Origin: Longimicrobiaceae bacterium
GTDB lineage: Bacteria > Gemmatimonadota > Gemmatimonadetes > Longimicrobiales > Longimicrobiaceae
NCBI GenBank assembly: GCA_030146875.1
Contig: JASLAX010000041.1
Coordinates: 6,935 to 70,934, forward strand
Direction of reading: 5' to 3'
Length of the DNA stretch: 64,000 nt
Below the pieces are notes generated by a model that had not been told where the DNA came from, did no database searches, and saw only the letters and a list, made by a program, of their open reading frames with translations. Every line of letters begins with the position of its first letter. Position 1 is the first letter of the stretch. Positions 1-8,386 of the stretch are shown piece after piece. The translations under genes were made by a program, and so were the position numbers.

Positions 1-942
1 AACCCGGCCGACGCGCAGGACATGCGCAACATGGGCGGGCTGCGCAAGCCGCTGTTCTGGACCTTCGTCACCATGGGGATCGCCACGCTGGCCATCGCGG
101 GCGTGCCGCCGTTCTCCGGCTTCTTCTCCAAGGACGAGATCATCGGCGCGGCCTGGCTGGGCGCGGCGGGGCACAACCCGCTCGCGGAGGGGATGCTGCA
201 CGTGCGGATGGATCCCCGCCCGTGGATGCTGGCCATCGGCGTCATTCTGAGCGTTACCGCGTTCATCACGGCCTTCTACATGGGCCGCATGATGATCTAC
301 ACCTTCTTCGGCCGGTTCCGCGGCGGCGAGACGGAGCGCCAGCACCTGCACCAGGGCGACTGGACGCTCACCCTGCCGCTGATCCTGCTCGCCGTGCTGT
401 CGACGGTCGGCGGCCTGCTGAACGTCGAGGAGGAGGTGCCGATCGTCGGCCTGTTCAACGTCGACGGCGAGGGCGGCGCGCTGCACCGCTGGCTGCACCC
501 GGTGCTGCAGGGGAGCGAGGACGTGCTGCGGAACACCGTGGGCCAGGCGACCGAGGCGCACCACGCGGCCTGGCCCATCTTCCTTGCCATCGCCATCGGC
601 ATCGGCGGCCTGGCCCTGGCCTGGTGGCGCCTGCGCCGCTCCGCGGACGAGATGACGACGGAGGAGCCGGCGTACCGCAGCGGGGGCGCCCGGTGGCTCT
701 ACAACAAGTACTACGTGGACGAGGGGTACGACCGCCTGGTCGTTCGCCCCACGGGCGCCGTGGCGCGCTTCCTGGCCTGGCTGGACCGCTGGCTGGTGGA
801 CGGCCTGGTGGACCTGGCGGGGCGGCTCTCGCAGCTCCTGGGGCTGCTCGCCGGGCGCCTGCAGACCGGCCAGGTGAACACCTACGCGCTGGTGATCATC
901 GTCGGGCTGCTGGCGGTGCTCGGCTCCTTCGTGGCCCGCTGA
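1..942 (+). CDS. nuoL: NADH-quinone oxidoreductase subunit L, C-terminal part (5' end outside window)
   Basis: The frame is open from the first base, so this is the C-terminal 313 residues of a gene that starts upstream. NuoL is the distal proton-pumping antiporter-like membrane subunit of respiratory complex I. The visible part carries the conserved stretch around 'GVPPFSGFFSKDEI', several hydrophobic helices, and a final transmembrane helix near the C-terminus that follows the long amphipathic region, as in other NuoL proteins. It is followed after 16 bases by nuoM and then nuoN in the usual L-M-N order, which supports the call strongly. It is inner-membrane located. Confidence 0.96.
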   Translation, partial: NPADAQDMRNMGGLRKPLFWTFVTMGIATLAIAGVPPFSGFFSKDEIIGAAWLGAAGHNPLAEGMLHVRMDPRPWMLAIGVILSVTAFITAFYMGRMMIYTFFGRFRGGETERQHLHQGDWTLTLPLILLAVLSTVGGLLNVEEEVPIVGLFNVDGEGGALHRWLHPVLQGSEDVLRNTVGQATEAHHAAWPIFLAIAIGIGGLALAWWRLRRSADEMTTEEPAYRSGGARWLYNKYYVDEGYDRLVVRPTGAVARFLAWLDRWLVDGLVDLAGRLSQLLGLLAGRLQTGQVNTYALVIIVGLLAVLGSFVAR

Positions 943-958
943 CGACCTCCGAGACCAA

Positions 959-2572
959 ATGAGCGGATTCTTCGCAAGCCACTGGGTCCTGACCTTCCTG
1001 ATCGCGTTCCCGCTCGTGGGCGCCCTGCTGGTGATGCTGGCGCCCGAGGGGAGCGCGCGGCGCGTGGCGCTGGGGGTGGGGCTGGTGGAGCTGCTGGTGT
1101 CGGTGCCGCTGTTCTGGACGCACGACACGGCCGCCACCTGCCAGCAGACGGCGATCCAGACGGCGCGCACGGTCGGGGTGACCACGGTCCCCTTCTCGAA
1201 CTGCGCGGACTTTGGCTGGATCCCCGACTGGGGGATCCACTACCGCATCGGCATGGACGGCATCTCGCTGTTCATGGTGCTGCTCACCACGCTGCTGCTG
1301 CCCCTGATGGTGCTGGGGTCGTGGACGTACATCCGCGACCGCCGGCGGCAGTACTACGCCGCGCTGCTGGCGCTGACGGCCGGCGTGGTGGGGGTGTTCG
1401 TCTCCCTGGACATGTTCCTGTTCTACGTGTTCTGGGAGGTGATGCTGATCCCCATGTACTTCCTGATCGGGATCTGGGGGGGCAAGGAGCGCATCTACGC
1501 CGCGGTGAAGTTCTTCCTGTTCACCGCGTCGGGGTCGCTGCTCATGCTGGTGGCCATCCTGTTCATGTTCATGAAGACGTACACCACCATGGGGGTGGCG
1601 TCGTTCTCGTACTTCGACTTCCTGACGCACCTGCAGTACACGCGGATCGAGCAGTACCTGCTCTTCCTGGCGTTCGCGCTGGCGTTCGCGATCAAGGTGC
1701 CGGTCTTCCCCTTCCACACCTGGCTTCCGCACGCGCACGTGCAGGCGCCCACCGCCGGCTCCGTGGTGCTGGCCGGGGTGCTGCTGAAGATGGGGACGTA
1801 CGGCTTCATCCGCTTCGCGCTGCCGCTCTATCCTGACGTCTCCCGCTACCCGCAGGTCGCCTTCTTCGCGATGGTGCTGGGGCTGGTGGGGATCGTCTAC
1901 GCCGCGCTGGTGGCGGCGGTGCAGCCCAACGCCAAGAAGCTGGTGGCGTACACCTCGGTGGCGCACCTGGGCTTCGTGATCCTGGGGATCTTCGCCTTCA
2001 ACCTGCAGGGCATGCAGGGGGCGCTGCTGGTGATGATCGGGCACGGGCTCTCCACGCCCATGCTCTTCTTCCTGCTGGGCATGCTGTACGAGCGCCGGCA
2101 CTCGTACGAGATCGAGGACTTCGGCGGGCTGGCCGCCTCGGTCCCCGTCTTCGCGGGGATGCTGGTCTTCGCGGCGATGGCCTCCATCGGGCTGCCGGGC
2201 ACCTCGGGCTTCGTCTCGGAGTTCCTGGTGCTGCTGGGCGCGTTCAAGGCCGCCCCCATCATGGCGCTGCTGGCGACCACGGGGGTGATCTTCGCCGCGT
2301 ACTACATGCTGCCGATGGTGCAGAAGACGCTCTTCAACCGCCTGGACCGCCGCGCGAACCGGCACATGCCCGACCTGAACGGCCGCGAGCTGGCGATCCT
2401 GTTGCCGCTGGTGGCGCTGATCCTGTGGATCGGCGTGTACCCCAAGCCGATCCTGGAGCGGATGGAGCCCGCCGCCCGGTCCATCCTGGCGTCCACGCGC
2501 GAGTCGCGCCTCCTCCCCGACCCCGCGCAGTTCGGCGGGCCGGTGGCGGCGGGCGAGCCCCGCAACCCGTAG
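959..2572 (+). CDS. nuoM: NADH-quinone oxidoreductase subunit M
   Basis: 537 residues, normal for NuoM, the middle antiporter-like proton-pumping subunit of complex I. It is strongly hydrophobic with about 14 predicted membrane helices. Family motifs are visible: the conserved glutamate in 'FYVFWEVMLIPMYFLIG', the lysine-bearing helix in 'AIKVPVFPFHTWLPHAHVQAPTAG', and 'AYTSVAHLGFVILGI'. A cysteine-containing insertion between the first two helices (about residues 55-85) is longer than in the E. coli protein. It lies 16 bases after nuoL and 12 before nuoN, so the three are one transcription unit. Confidence 0.97.
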   Translation: MSGFFASHWVLTFLIAFPLVGALLVMLAPEGSARRVALGVGLVELLVSVPLFWTHDTAATCQQTAIQTARTVGVTTVPFSNCADFGWIPDWGIHYRIGMDGISLFMVLLTTLLLPLMVLGSWTYIRDRRRQYYAALLALTAGVVGVFVSLDMFLFYVFWEVMLIPMYFLIGIWGGKERIYAAVKFFLFTASGSLLMLVAILFMFMKTYTTMGVASFSYFDFLTHLQYTRIEQYLLFLAFALAFAIKVPVFPFHTWLPHAHVQAPTAGSVVLAGVLLKMGTYGFIRFALPLYPDVSRYPQVAFFAMVLGLVGIVYAALVAAVQPNAKKLVAYTSVAHLGFVILGIFAFNLQGMQGALLVMIGHGLSTPMLFFLLGMLYERRHSYEIEDFGGLAASVPVFAGMLVFAAMASIGLPGTSGFVSEFLVLLGAFKAAPIMALLATTGVIFAAYYMLPMVQKTLFNRLDRRANRHMPDLNGRELAILLPLVALILWIGVYPKPILERMEPAARSILASTRESRLLPDPAQFGGPVAAGEPRNP

Positions 2573-2584
2573 GGAACGACACGC

Positions 2585-4141
2585 ATGCTTCAGGCATTTC
2601 AGGAGTTCCTGCGCTCGGCCGGCGTTCCGGGCCGCATCGACCTGGGCCGCCAGCCCGAGTATCTCTGGGGGCTGCTCCCCGAGATCGTGCTGGCGCTGGG
2701 CGCCATGGCGGTGCTGCTGGTGGACGTGTTCCAGAAGGGGAACCGCTCCGAGCCCTCGCGGCGCTCCATCCCCTGGCTGTCGCTGGGGGTGCTGCTGCTG
2801 ACGGCGCTGGCGAACCTAGCCATGCTGGGGATGCGGGACGTGTCCCAGAGCGGGCTGGTGGCGCTCGACGGCTTCCGCGTCTTCACCAGCTTCGTGCTGC
2901 TCCTCTCCGGCGCGCTCACCATCTTCCTGTCCATCGGGTACCTGGACGACAAGGGGATGAACCGCGGCGAGTTCCACGCGCTGGTGCTGTTCGCCGTGCT
3001 GGGGATGATGCTGATGGCGGGGTCGCGCGACCTGCTGATGGTGTTCATCGGCCTGGAGGTGATGTCGGTCGCCATCTACGTGCTGGTGGGCTTCGACCGG
3101 GCCGACCCGCGCTCGGCGGAGGGGTCGCTCAAGTACTTCCTGCTGGGGGCGTTCTCCAGCGCCATCTTCCTGTACGGGGTGGCGCTGATCTTCGGGAGCG
3201 TGGGCTCCACGCACCTGCAGGTGCTCACCAACGCGGTGAGCGACGGCTCGCGCGGCGGCGACCTGATGCTCATGGCGGGGGTGGCGCTGGCGCTGGTGGG
3301 CTTCGCGTTCAAGGTGGCGGCGGTGCCCTTCCACATGTGGACGCCGGACGCCTACGACGGCGCGCCCACCCCCATCACCGCGCTGATGTCCACCGGGGTG
3401 AAGGCGGCGGCGTTCGCCTCGTTCATCCGCGTGTTCTCCATGTCGCTGCTGGGGGTGCACGCGCAGTGGGCCGACGCGGTGTGGTGGCTGGCGGCGCTGA
3501 CCATGGTGGTGGCGAACCTGGTGGCCGCCACGCAGGGGAGCGTGAAGCGCATGCTGGCGTACTCCTCGATCGCCCACGCGGGCTACCTGATGGTGGCGCT
3601 GCTGGCGGCCAACGACGCGGGGCGCTCGTCGTTCCTCTTCTACCTGCTGGTGTACACGCTCATGACCTGCGGGGCGTTCGGCGTGCTGATCGCCAACTCG
3701 CGCGCGGGCGAGGAGCGTATGGCGCTGGACGACTGGGCGGGCTTCGGGTGGCAGCAGCCCATGCTGGGCGCGCTGATGTCCGTCTTCCTGCTCTCGCTGG
3801 CGGGCTTCCCGCTCACCGCCGGGTTCCTGGGCAAGCTGTTCATCCTGCGCGCCGCCGTGGAGGCCGACCAGACGCCGCTGGCGGTGGTGCTGGTGCTCTC
3901 GTCGCTGGTGTCGTATTTCTATTACCTGCGGGTGATCGTGGTGATGTACATGCGCCCCGCGCGCTCGGCCGACGAGCACGGCCAGGCGGGCCTCTCGGCC
4001 CCGGCCGAGGCGGCGGTGGTGTTCGCGGCGGCCGCGGTGCTGGTGCTGTTCTTCGCCGCCGCCGGCCCGCTGCACTGGGCGCACGAGAGCGCCGCGTCGC
4101 TCTGGCGGGTGCCGGCGGCCGTGGCGGGGCTGGCTCCCTGA
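2585..4141 (+). CDS. nuoN: NADH-quinone oxidoreductase subunit N
   Basis: 518 residues, the third antiporter-like membrane subunit of complex I. Motifs typical of NuoN are present: 'LMVFIGLEVMSVAIYVLVG' with the conserved glutamate, 'GFAFKVAAVPFHMWTPDAYDGAPTP' around the key lysine, and 'MLAYSSIAHAGYLMVAL'. About 14 hydrophobic helices span the protein. It is the last gene of the nuo operon; a strong hairpin terminator follows at 4172-4205. An ATG start preceded by AGGGA-like purines fits the family N-terminus. Confidence 0.97.
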   Translation: MLQAFQEFLRSAGVPGRIDLGRQPEYLWGLLPEIVLALGAMAVLLVDVFQKGNRSEPSRRSIPWLSLGVLLLTALANLAMLGMRDVSQSGLVALDGFRVFTSFVLLLSGALTIFLSIGYLDDKGMNRGEFHALVLFAVLGMMLMAGSRDLLMVFIGLEVMSVAIYVLVGFDRADPRSAEGSLKYFLLGAFSSAIFLYGVALIFGSVGSTHLQVLTNAVSDGSRGGDLMLMAGVALALVGFAFKVAAVPFHMWTPDAYDGAPTPITALMSTGVKAAAFASFIRVFSMSLLGVHAQWADAVWWLAALTMVVANLVAATQGSVKRMLAYSSIAHAGYLMVALLAANDAGRSSFLFYLLVYTLMTCGAFGVLIANSRAGEERMALDDWAGFGWQQPMLGALMSVFLLSLAGFPLTAGFLGKLFILRAAVEADQTPLAVVLVLSSLVSYFYYLRVIVVMYMRPARSADEHGQAGLSAPAEAAVVFAAAAVLVLFFAAAGPLHWAHESAASLWRVPAAVAGLAP

Positions 4142-4171
4142 CCGGGCGGGGGGCGGCACGACGGTGAGCAC

Positions 4172-4205
4172 GGGCCCGGTGTACGAAGCACCGGGCCCTT
4201 CGTTT
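4172..4205 (+). terminator. Rho-independent terminator of the nuo operon
   Basis: A perfect 10-bp stem (GGGCCCGGTG / CACCGGGCCC, 4172-4181 with 4189-4198) closes a 7-base loop and is followed by TTCGTTT. It sits 31 bases after the nuoN stop, so it most likely ends the complex I transcript and separates it from the downstream hydrolase. Confidence 0.85.
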
Positions 4206-4221
4206 GCATACGGACGAGGAC

Positions 4222-5280
4222 ATGGCCGATCGAGAGCGGAAGGAGCCGGGAAGGCCCGAGGAGGGCTCCGGCGGAGGACTCTTCGGAGGGAAGAAGGGGA
4301 AGGCGGCGCTGGGGCTGGGCGCCGCCGCCGCCGCCGCGTACGCGGTGTACCTGATGGGCGCGCAGCGCGGACGCCGCAGGCCGGCGACGGAGCTGCCCAA
4401 CGCCCTGGGGATGCCGGTGGAGTACGTTCCATGGGGCGACGTGCACTACGCCTACTACGCACGCGAGGGGAAGGGCCGGCCGCTGGTGCTGCTGCACGCC
4501 GTCAACGCGGTGGCGTCGGCGCACGAGATGCGGCCGCTGGCCCGCGCCTTTAAGCGCGACCGCGGGCGCCCGCTGTACGCGCTGGAGTGGCTGGGCTTCG
4601 GCCACAGCGACCGGCCGGAGCTGGACTACACGCCCGACCTGCTCGAGGACCAGCTCGAGCACTTCCTGGAGCGGGTGGTGCGGCCGGCGGGGGGCGCGGA
4701 CGTGATCGCCCTGTCGGTGGGCGCCACCTACGCGGCCGAGGTGGCGCGGCGGCGCCCGGACCTGATCCGGACGCTGGCGGCGATCGAGCCGGCGGGGCTG
4801 GGCGGCGAGCGCTCGCAGATCGGGCGCGGGTGGGGGCGGCTGCTCTTCACCCTGCCCGGGGTGCAGCAGGCGTTCTACGACCGCTTCACCACCCCCGACA
4901 AGCTGCGCGCCTTCGCCCGCGACCACCTGTTCACGCGCGAGTTCGGGGTGCCCGAGGAGTACGTGGAGTACGGCGCCGAGACGGCGCGGGTGGAGGGGGC
5001 GTCGCGGCCGCTGGACGATTTCCTGAGCGGCCGCCTGTTCCCCGAGGACGGCGCCGAGTCGTTCCGCCGGCTGCGCCAGCCGCTGCTGGTGGTGCACGGG
5101 ACGGTGGAGGACCGGCGCATGGAGTCGTTCACGCGGCTCCCCGAGATGGAGGCCCGCCCCAACGTGACCGTGGTGGGGCTGCCCACCGGAGCGCTCCCGC
5201 ACTGGGAGCGGGCGGCGGAGGTGGTGGAGAGGATCCGCGAGTTCCACGAGGCGGCCGGGAGCTCCGCGGCGCGACCCTGA
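4222..5280 (+). CDS. Alpha/beta-fold hydrolase with N-terminal membrane anchor
   Basis: 352 residues from the ATG. The frame also opens at a TTG at 4204, but that codon lies inside the tail of the nuo terminator. The N-terminus is charged, then a short hydrophobic alanine/glycine-rich helix (about residues 26-46) could anchor it. The rest is an alpha/beta hydrolase fold: the 'PLVLLHAVNAVASAHEM' oxyanion-side strand, 'LEWLGFGHSDRPELDYT', a nucleophile-elbow-like 'ALSVGATYAAEVA', and 'LLVVHGTVEDRRMESF' with the acid residue. The elbow reads S-V-G, so serine is the likely nucleophile. A 'LPHWE' histidine near the end fits the triad. The substrate is unknown. Confidence 0.8.
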   Translation: MADRERKEPGRPEEGSGGGLFGGKKGKAALGLGAAAAAAYAVYLMGAQRGRRRPATELPNALGMPVEYVPWGDVHYAYYAREGKGRPLVLLHAVNAVASAHEMRPLARAFKRDRGRPLYALEWLGFGHSDRPELDYTPDLLEDQLEHFLERVVRPAGGADVIALSVGATYAAEVARRRPDLIRTLAAIEPAGLGGERSQIGRGWGRLLFTLPGVQQAFYDRFTTPDKLRAFARDHLFTREFGVPEEYVEYGAETARVEGASRPLDDFLSGRLFPEDGAESFRRLRQPLLVVHGTVEDRRMESFTRLPEMEARPNVTVVGLPTGALPHWERAAEVVERIREFHEAAGSSAARP

Positions 5281-5328
5281 GCGGGGGCGCGCCGCCCCGC
5301 CGGCCCTGAAGAACGTCCAGGAGGCCCG

Positions 5329-5682
5329 ATGACCCGATCCATCCCGCGCCGCGGCTCCGCGGCGGCGCTGGCCCTGTGCGTGGCGCTGTCCCTGGGCGCC
5401 TGCGCCAAGAACGGGGACGACCCGCCGGCCGACGGCGGCCCGGCGGACATCGACACCACCAACGCCTCGGCGCTGGACGGGCTGTCGAACCAGCAGATCG
5501 AGGGCAGCGCGGAGGCCATGACCCCCGAGCAGGCGCAGCAGCTCGGGATCGTGGACTCCAGCATCCACGTGGAGAACCTGGGGAGCGCCGACACGGTGGC
5601 GCCGCGCCCGGGCACGCGGGACAACCTGCCGCCGCCCCCGGTGCAGAGGGCGGACAGCGCCGGGCGGGACACGGTGAAGTAG
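5329..5682 (+). CDS. Small lipoprotein of unknown function
   Basis: 117 residues. A basic start (TRSIPRRGS), a hydrophobic stretch and a lipobox 'SLGAC' with the cysteine near residue 25 mark a lipoprotein signal. The mature part is short, acidic and low in complexity, rich in D, P and A, with no recognised domain. 'AEAMTPEQAQQLGIVDSSIHVENLG' is the only stretch that looks ordered. GGAGG about 8 bases upstream supports the ATG. It is followed by a strong hairpin at 5686-5712. It resembles the many small acidic lipoproteins of unknown role in such genomes. Confidence 0.7.
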   Translation: MTRSIPRRGSAAALALCVALSLGACAKNGDDPPADGGPADIDTTNASALDGLSNQQIEGSAEAMTPEQAQQLGIVDSSIHVENLGSADTVAPRPGTRDNLPPPPVQRADSAGRDTVK

Positions 5683-5685
5683 GGC

Positions 5686-5712
5686 GGAGGGGAGGCCGGA
5701 CGCCTCCCCTCC
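5686..5712 (+). terminator. Hairpin terminator after the small lipoprotein gene
   Basis: A perfect 11-bp stem GGAGGGGAGGC / GCCTCCCCTCC (5686-5696 and 5702-5712) with a 5-base loop lies directly after the stop codon. No run of T follows, so it may act as a 3' stabiliser as well as a terminator. Confidence 0.65.
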
Positions 5713-5762
5713 GGCCGTTCCGGCGCGCCCGTAAAGCCGTGTTGGAACGAGCGCTCGAATCC

Positions 5763-5791
5763 TTGCAGGGGGCGCGGCGGGCCCCTATACT
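5763..5791 (+). promoter_or_regulatory. Sigma70-type promoter of etfBA
   Basis: TTGCAG at 5763-5768 and TATACT at 5786-5791 are separated by exactly 17 bases, close to the vegetative consensus. The etfB start is about 60 bases downstream. Confidence 0.75.
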
Positions 5792-5850
5792 CCCCGCCTT
5801 CGCCGGCCGCGGAAGGCCGCCGGTTCCCCCCTGGACCCAAGGAGATGCGC

Positions 5851-6600
5851 GTGAAGAGCATCGTCTGCGTGAAGCGCGTCCCGGACACCGAGACGCGCAT
5901 TCGCATTGCGGGTGACGAGAAGTCGATCGAGACGGCGGGCGTGAAGTACGTCCTGAACCCGTACGACGAGTTCGCGGTGGAGGCCGCCCTGAAGCACCGC
6001 GAGGCGGCCGGCGCGGGGGAGGTCACGGTGATCACCGCCGGCGGCTCCGAGTCGGCCGAGACGCTCCGCACCGCGCTGGCGATGGGCGCGGACCAGGCGG
6101 TGCTGCTCAAGACGGAGAGCCGGGTGGAGGGCCTGGCCGCCGCGCGCGTGCTGGCCGAGGAGATCCGCGGCCGCGAGGCCGACCTGGTCCTGTTCGGGGT
6201 GAAGGCGGCCGACGACGACCTCTCCGCGGTGGGTCCCATGGTGGCCGAGATCCTGGGCCTGCCGTGCGCCACTGCGGTGATGGAGTTCTCGGTCGAGGGG
6301 GGGAAGGCGACGGCGCAGCGCGAGGTGGAGGGTGGCACCGAGATGGTGGAGCTGAAGCTCCCCTGCGTGATCACGCTCACCAAGGGCGCCTACGAGCCGC
6401 GCTACCCCTCGCTGAAGGGGATCATGGCGGCCAAGAAGAAGCCGCTCGAGGAGAAGCCGGCCGCGCCGGCACAGGGCGGGCTGGAGCTGCGGAAGCTGGC
6501 GTACCCGGCCGAGCGCAAGGCGGGCATCTTCATCGGGCAGGGCGCCGACTCCGTCCCCGAGCTGCTGCGCCGCCTCCGAGAGGACGCCAAGGTCCTGTAG
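5851..6600 (+). CDS. etfB: Electron transfer flavoprotein subunit beta
   Basis: 249 residues, normal for EtfB. ETF takes electrons from acyl-CoA and other dehydrogenases and passes them to the quinone pool. 'VCVKRVPDTETRIRI' at the N-terminus, 'ALAMGADQAVLL' and 'ITLTKGAYEPRYPSLKGIMAAKKKP' are classic EtfB signatures; the last is the AMP-side segment. I chose GTG at 5851 over the in-frame ATG at 5845 because AAGGAG (5839-5844) abuts the ATG with no spacer but sits 6 bases from the GTG. It is co-transcribed with etfA 31 bases later from the promoter at 5763. Confidence 0.95.
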   Translation: MKSIVCVKRVPDTETRIRIAGDEKSIETAGVKYVLNPYDEFAVEAALKHREAAGAGEVTVITAGGSESAETLRTALAMGADQAVLLKTESRVEGLAAARVLAEEIRGREADLVLFGVKAADDDLSAVGPMVAEILGLPCATAVMEFSVEGGKATAQREVEGGTEMVELKLPCVITLTKGAYEPRYPSLKGIMAAKKKPLEEKPAAPAQGGLELRKLAYPAERKAGIFIGQGADSVPELLRRLREDAKVL

Positions 6601-6631
6601 CCGCGAACCGACAACCGAGAGAGACCGAGAC

Positions 6632-7615
6632 ATGGCTGGCATTTTCGCGTTCGCGGAGTCGCGGGACGGAGAGATCCGCAAGGTCGCCCACGAGGTGGTG
6701 ACCGCGGCCCGCAAGCTGGCGGACGCCCTGGGGACCGAGGTCCACGCGGTGGTGCTGGGCGCGCCGGGGGTGGCGGCCGCGGCCGGCGACCTGGGCCGCT
6801 TCGGCGCCGACAAGGTGTTCGTGGGCGAGAGCGGCGCGTTCGAGCGCTACTCCGCCGAGGGCTACACCTCGGTGATCGTCGACTTCCTGAAGGAGCACGG
6901 CTGCGAGGTGGCCCTGTTCCCCGCGTCGTCGATGGGGAGGGACCTGGCGCCCCGCGTGGCCGCCCGCCTGGGCGTGGCCTATGCGTCGGAGTGCACGGGG
7001 CTGGACGTGGAGGGCGGCGCCGTGGTCGCCACGCGCCCCGAGTTCGCGGGGAAGGTCTTCGCCACGGTGGCGTTCGCCGAGAAGCCCGCGGTCCTCTCCC
7101 TCCGCTCCAACGTCTTCACCCCGGTGGAGACGGCGAAGGCGGGCGAGGTGCAGAGCCTGGCCGTGTCGATGGACGGCGCGGACTTCGGCGCGATCGTGAA
7201 GGAGATCCGCGCCGCGGCGGGCGAGAAGCTCGACGTGTCCGAGGCGCCGATCGTCGTCTCCGGCGGGCGCGGGCTGGGCTCGCCGGAGAACTTCAAGCTG
7301 GTGGAGGACCTGGCGGCGGCGTTCGGCGGCCGGGCGGCCGTGGGCGCGTCGCGGGCGGTGGTGGACGCCGGGTGGCGCCCGCACGGCGAGCAGGTGGGGC
7401 AGACGGGGAAGACGGTCGCCCCGACGCTCTACTTCGCCGTGGGCATCTCCGGCGCGATCCAGCACCTGGCCGGCATGCGCACCTCGCGCTACATCGTGGC
7501 CATCAACAAGGACCCCGAGGCCCCGATCTTCAAGATCGCGGACTACGGGATCGTGGGCGACCTGCACCAGGTGCTCCCGCGCCTGGCGGAGGAAGTGCGG
7601 AAGATGCTGGCGTAG
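6632..7615 (+). CDS. etfA: Electron transfer flavoprotein subunit alpha
   Basis: 327 residues. It pairs with EtfB to form the FAD-carrying heterodimer. The FAD-binding C-terminal domain is clear: 'VVSGGRGLGSPENFKL', 'GASRAVVDAGWRPHGEQVGQTGKTVAPTLYFAVGISGAIQHLAGM' region and 'IVAINKDPEAPIFKIADYGIVGD' (residues about 205-305). AGAGAGACC upstream gives a purine-rich ribosome site. A hairpin at 7697-7728 ends the operon. Confidence 0.96.
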   Translation: MAGIFAFAESRDGEIRKVAHEVVTAARKLADALGTEVHAVVLGAPGVAAAAGDLGRFGADKVFVGESGAFERYSAEGYTSVIVDFLKEHGCEVALFPASSMGRDLAPRVAARLGVAYASECTGLDVEGGAVVATRPEFAGKVFATVAFAEKPAVLSLRSNVFTPVETAKAGEVQSLAVSMDGADFGAIVKEIRAAAGEKLDVSEAPIVVSGGRGLGSPENFKLVEDLAAAFGGRAAVGASRAVVDAGWRPHGEQVGQTGKTVAPTLYFAVGISGAIQHLAGMRTSRYIVAINKDPEAPIFKIADYGIVGDLHQVLPRLAEEVRKMLA

Positions 7616-7696
7616 GGCGCCGCCGCCGCCGGTCTCCCCGCTTCGGCGGAGGTCGACCGGGCCGGTGGGAGGAACGGGGTGGGGTGCGGTGGGGAT

Positions 7697-7728
7697 GGGC
7701 CCGGTGTCGCGCGAGCGATGCCGGGCCC
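7697..7728 (+). terminator. Terminator of the etfBA operon
   Basis: GGGCCCGG (7697-7704) pairs with CCGGGCCC (7721-7728); an inner TCGC/GCGA pair extends the structure. The outer stem is nearly the same as that of the nuo terminator at 4172. Only CTCGTGCTT follows, so there is no long T run. Confidence 0.7.
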
Positions 7729-7901
7729 TCGTGCTTCGGCTCCGTTGCGGATCGGCCTCGTGCCGTCCATCGGCGGACGGGGTACGTTTCACGACCGGGC
7801 CGCCTCTTGCAATCACCCTCGCGGGGAGCGGCCGCCGCGCGTATCTTCCTGCGCCGCGGGCGGGGCGCTCCGCCGCAACCGCCGCCCGGAGCCCCCTCCG
7901 T

Positions 7902-8378
7902 ATGGATCGACGCGCCCTCCTGACCGCCGCGGCCGCCCTGTCGGTGGCCATCGTCTCGCTCGCCCTGAACGTCTTCCTGCTGACGCGGCTTCGGAACCCG
8001 GAGCGGATGGCCGGGCCGGCGCTGGACCGCATGCTGGCGAGCCTGGCGAAGGAGGACGTGAAGATGACGTACCAGATCCGCATCCCCGCGGGCACGCCGG
8101 TGCACTTCGACGTTCCCGTGGACGAGCGGTACCGGGTGAAGCTGAACACGTCCATCCCCATCGACACCAACATCAACCTTCCCATCCGCACGCGGGTCGG
8201 GAACTGGAACGTGGCGGTGCCGGTGAAGGCGGACGTTCCCATCCGCACCGAGATCCCGCTCGCCATCCGCGACACCTTCCGGCTCCGCACCTCCACGCAG
8301 GCGGAGCTGGTGATCCCGCTGGAGATCCGCGTGCGCGACCTTCCGCTCGACGCCCTGCGCCGCGCCGTGAACCCGTGA
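7902..8378 (+). CDS. Membrane-anchored hypothetical protein
   Basis: 158 residues from ATG 7902; the frame is open further upstream but that part reads like intergenic sequence and overlaps the etfA terminator. Residues about 5-27 form one transmembrane helix. The rest is predicted extended, with regular 'PI-x-T' spacing (NLPIRTR, VPIRTEIPL, INLPI) that suggests repeated beta strands facing the periplasm or cytoplasm. I do not recognise the family. A TATCTT at 7842-7847 could be a -10 box, but no -35 sits at the right distance. The next gene starts 8 bases after its stop, so the two are probably co-transcribed. Confidence 0.65.
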   Translation: MDRRALLTAAAALSVAIVSLALNVFLLTRLRNPERMAGPALDRMLASLAKEDVKMTYQIRIPAGTPVHFDVPVDERYRVKLNTSIPIDTNINLPIRTRVGNWNVAVPVKADVPIRTEIPLAIRDTFRLRTSTQAELVIPLEIRVRDLPLDALRRAVNP

Positions 8379-8386
8379 GCCATCCC

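Noticed and set aside
896..2365. Long open frames antisense to nuoM, valS and many other genes (hundreds of codons)
   Set aside because: High GC makes stop codons rare in shadow frames. Their products are runs of R, H, A, P, Q and G without domains, and each lies opposite or across a gene with clear family motifs.
4204..4221. TTG start for the alpha/beta hydrolase
   Set aside because: It lies inside the tail of the nuo terminator; the ATG at 4222 gives a normal N-terminus.
5845..5850. ATG start for etfB
   Set aside because: AAGGAG ends directly at this ATG with no spacing; the GTG six bases on has correct spacing and the usual family N-terminus.
7807..7847. TTGCAA ... TATCTT as a promoter for the gene at 7902
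   Set aside because: The spacer would be 29 bases, too long; only the -10-like box was noted.
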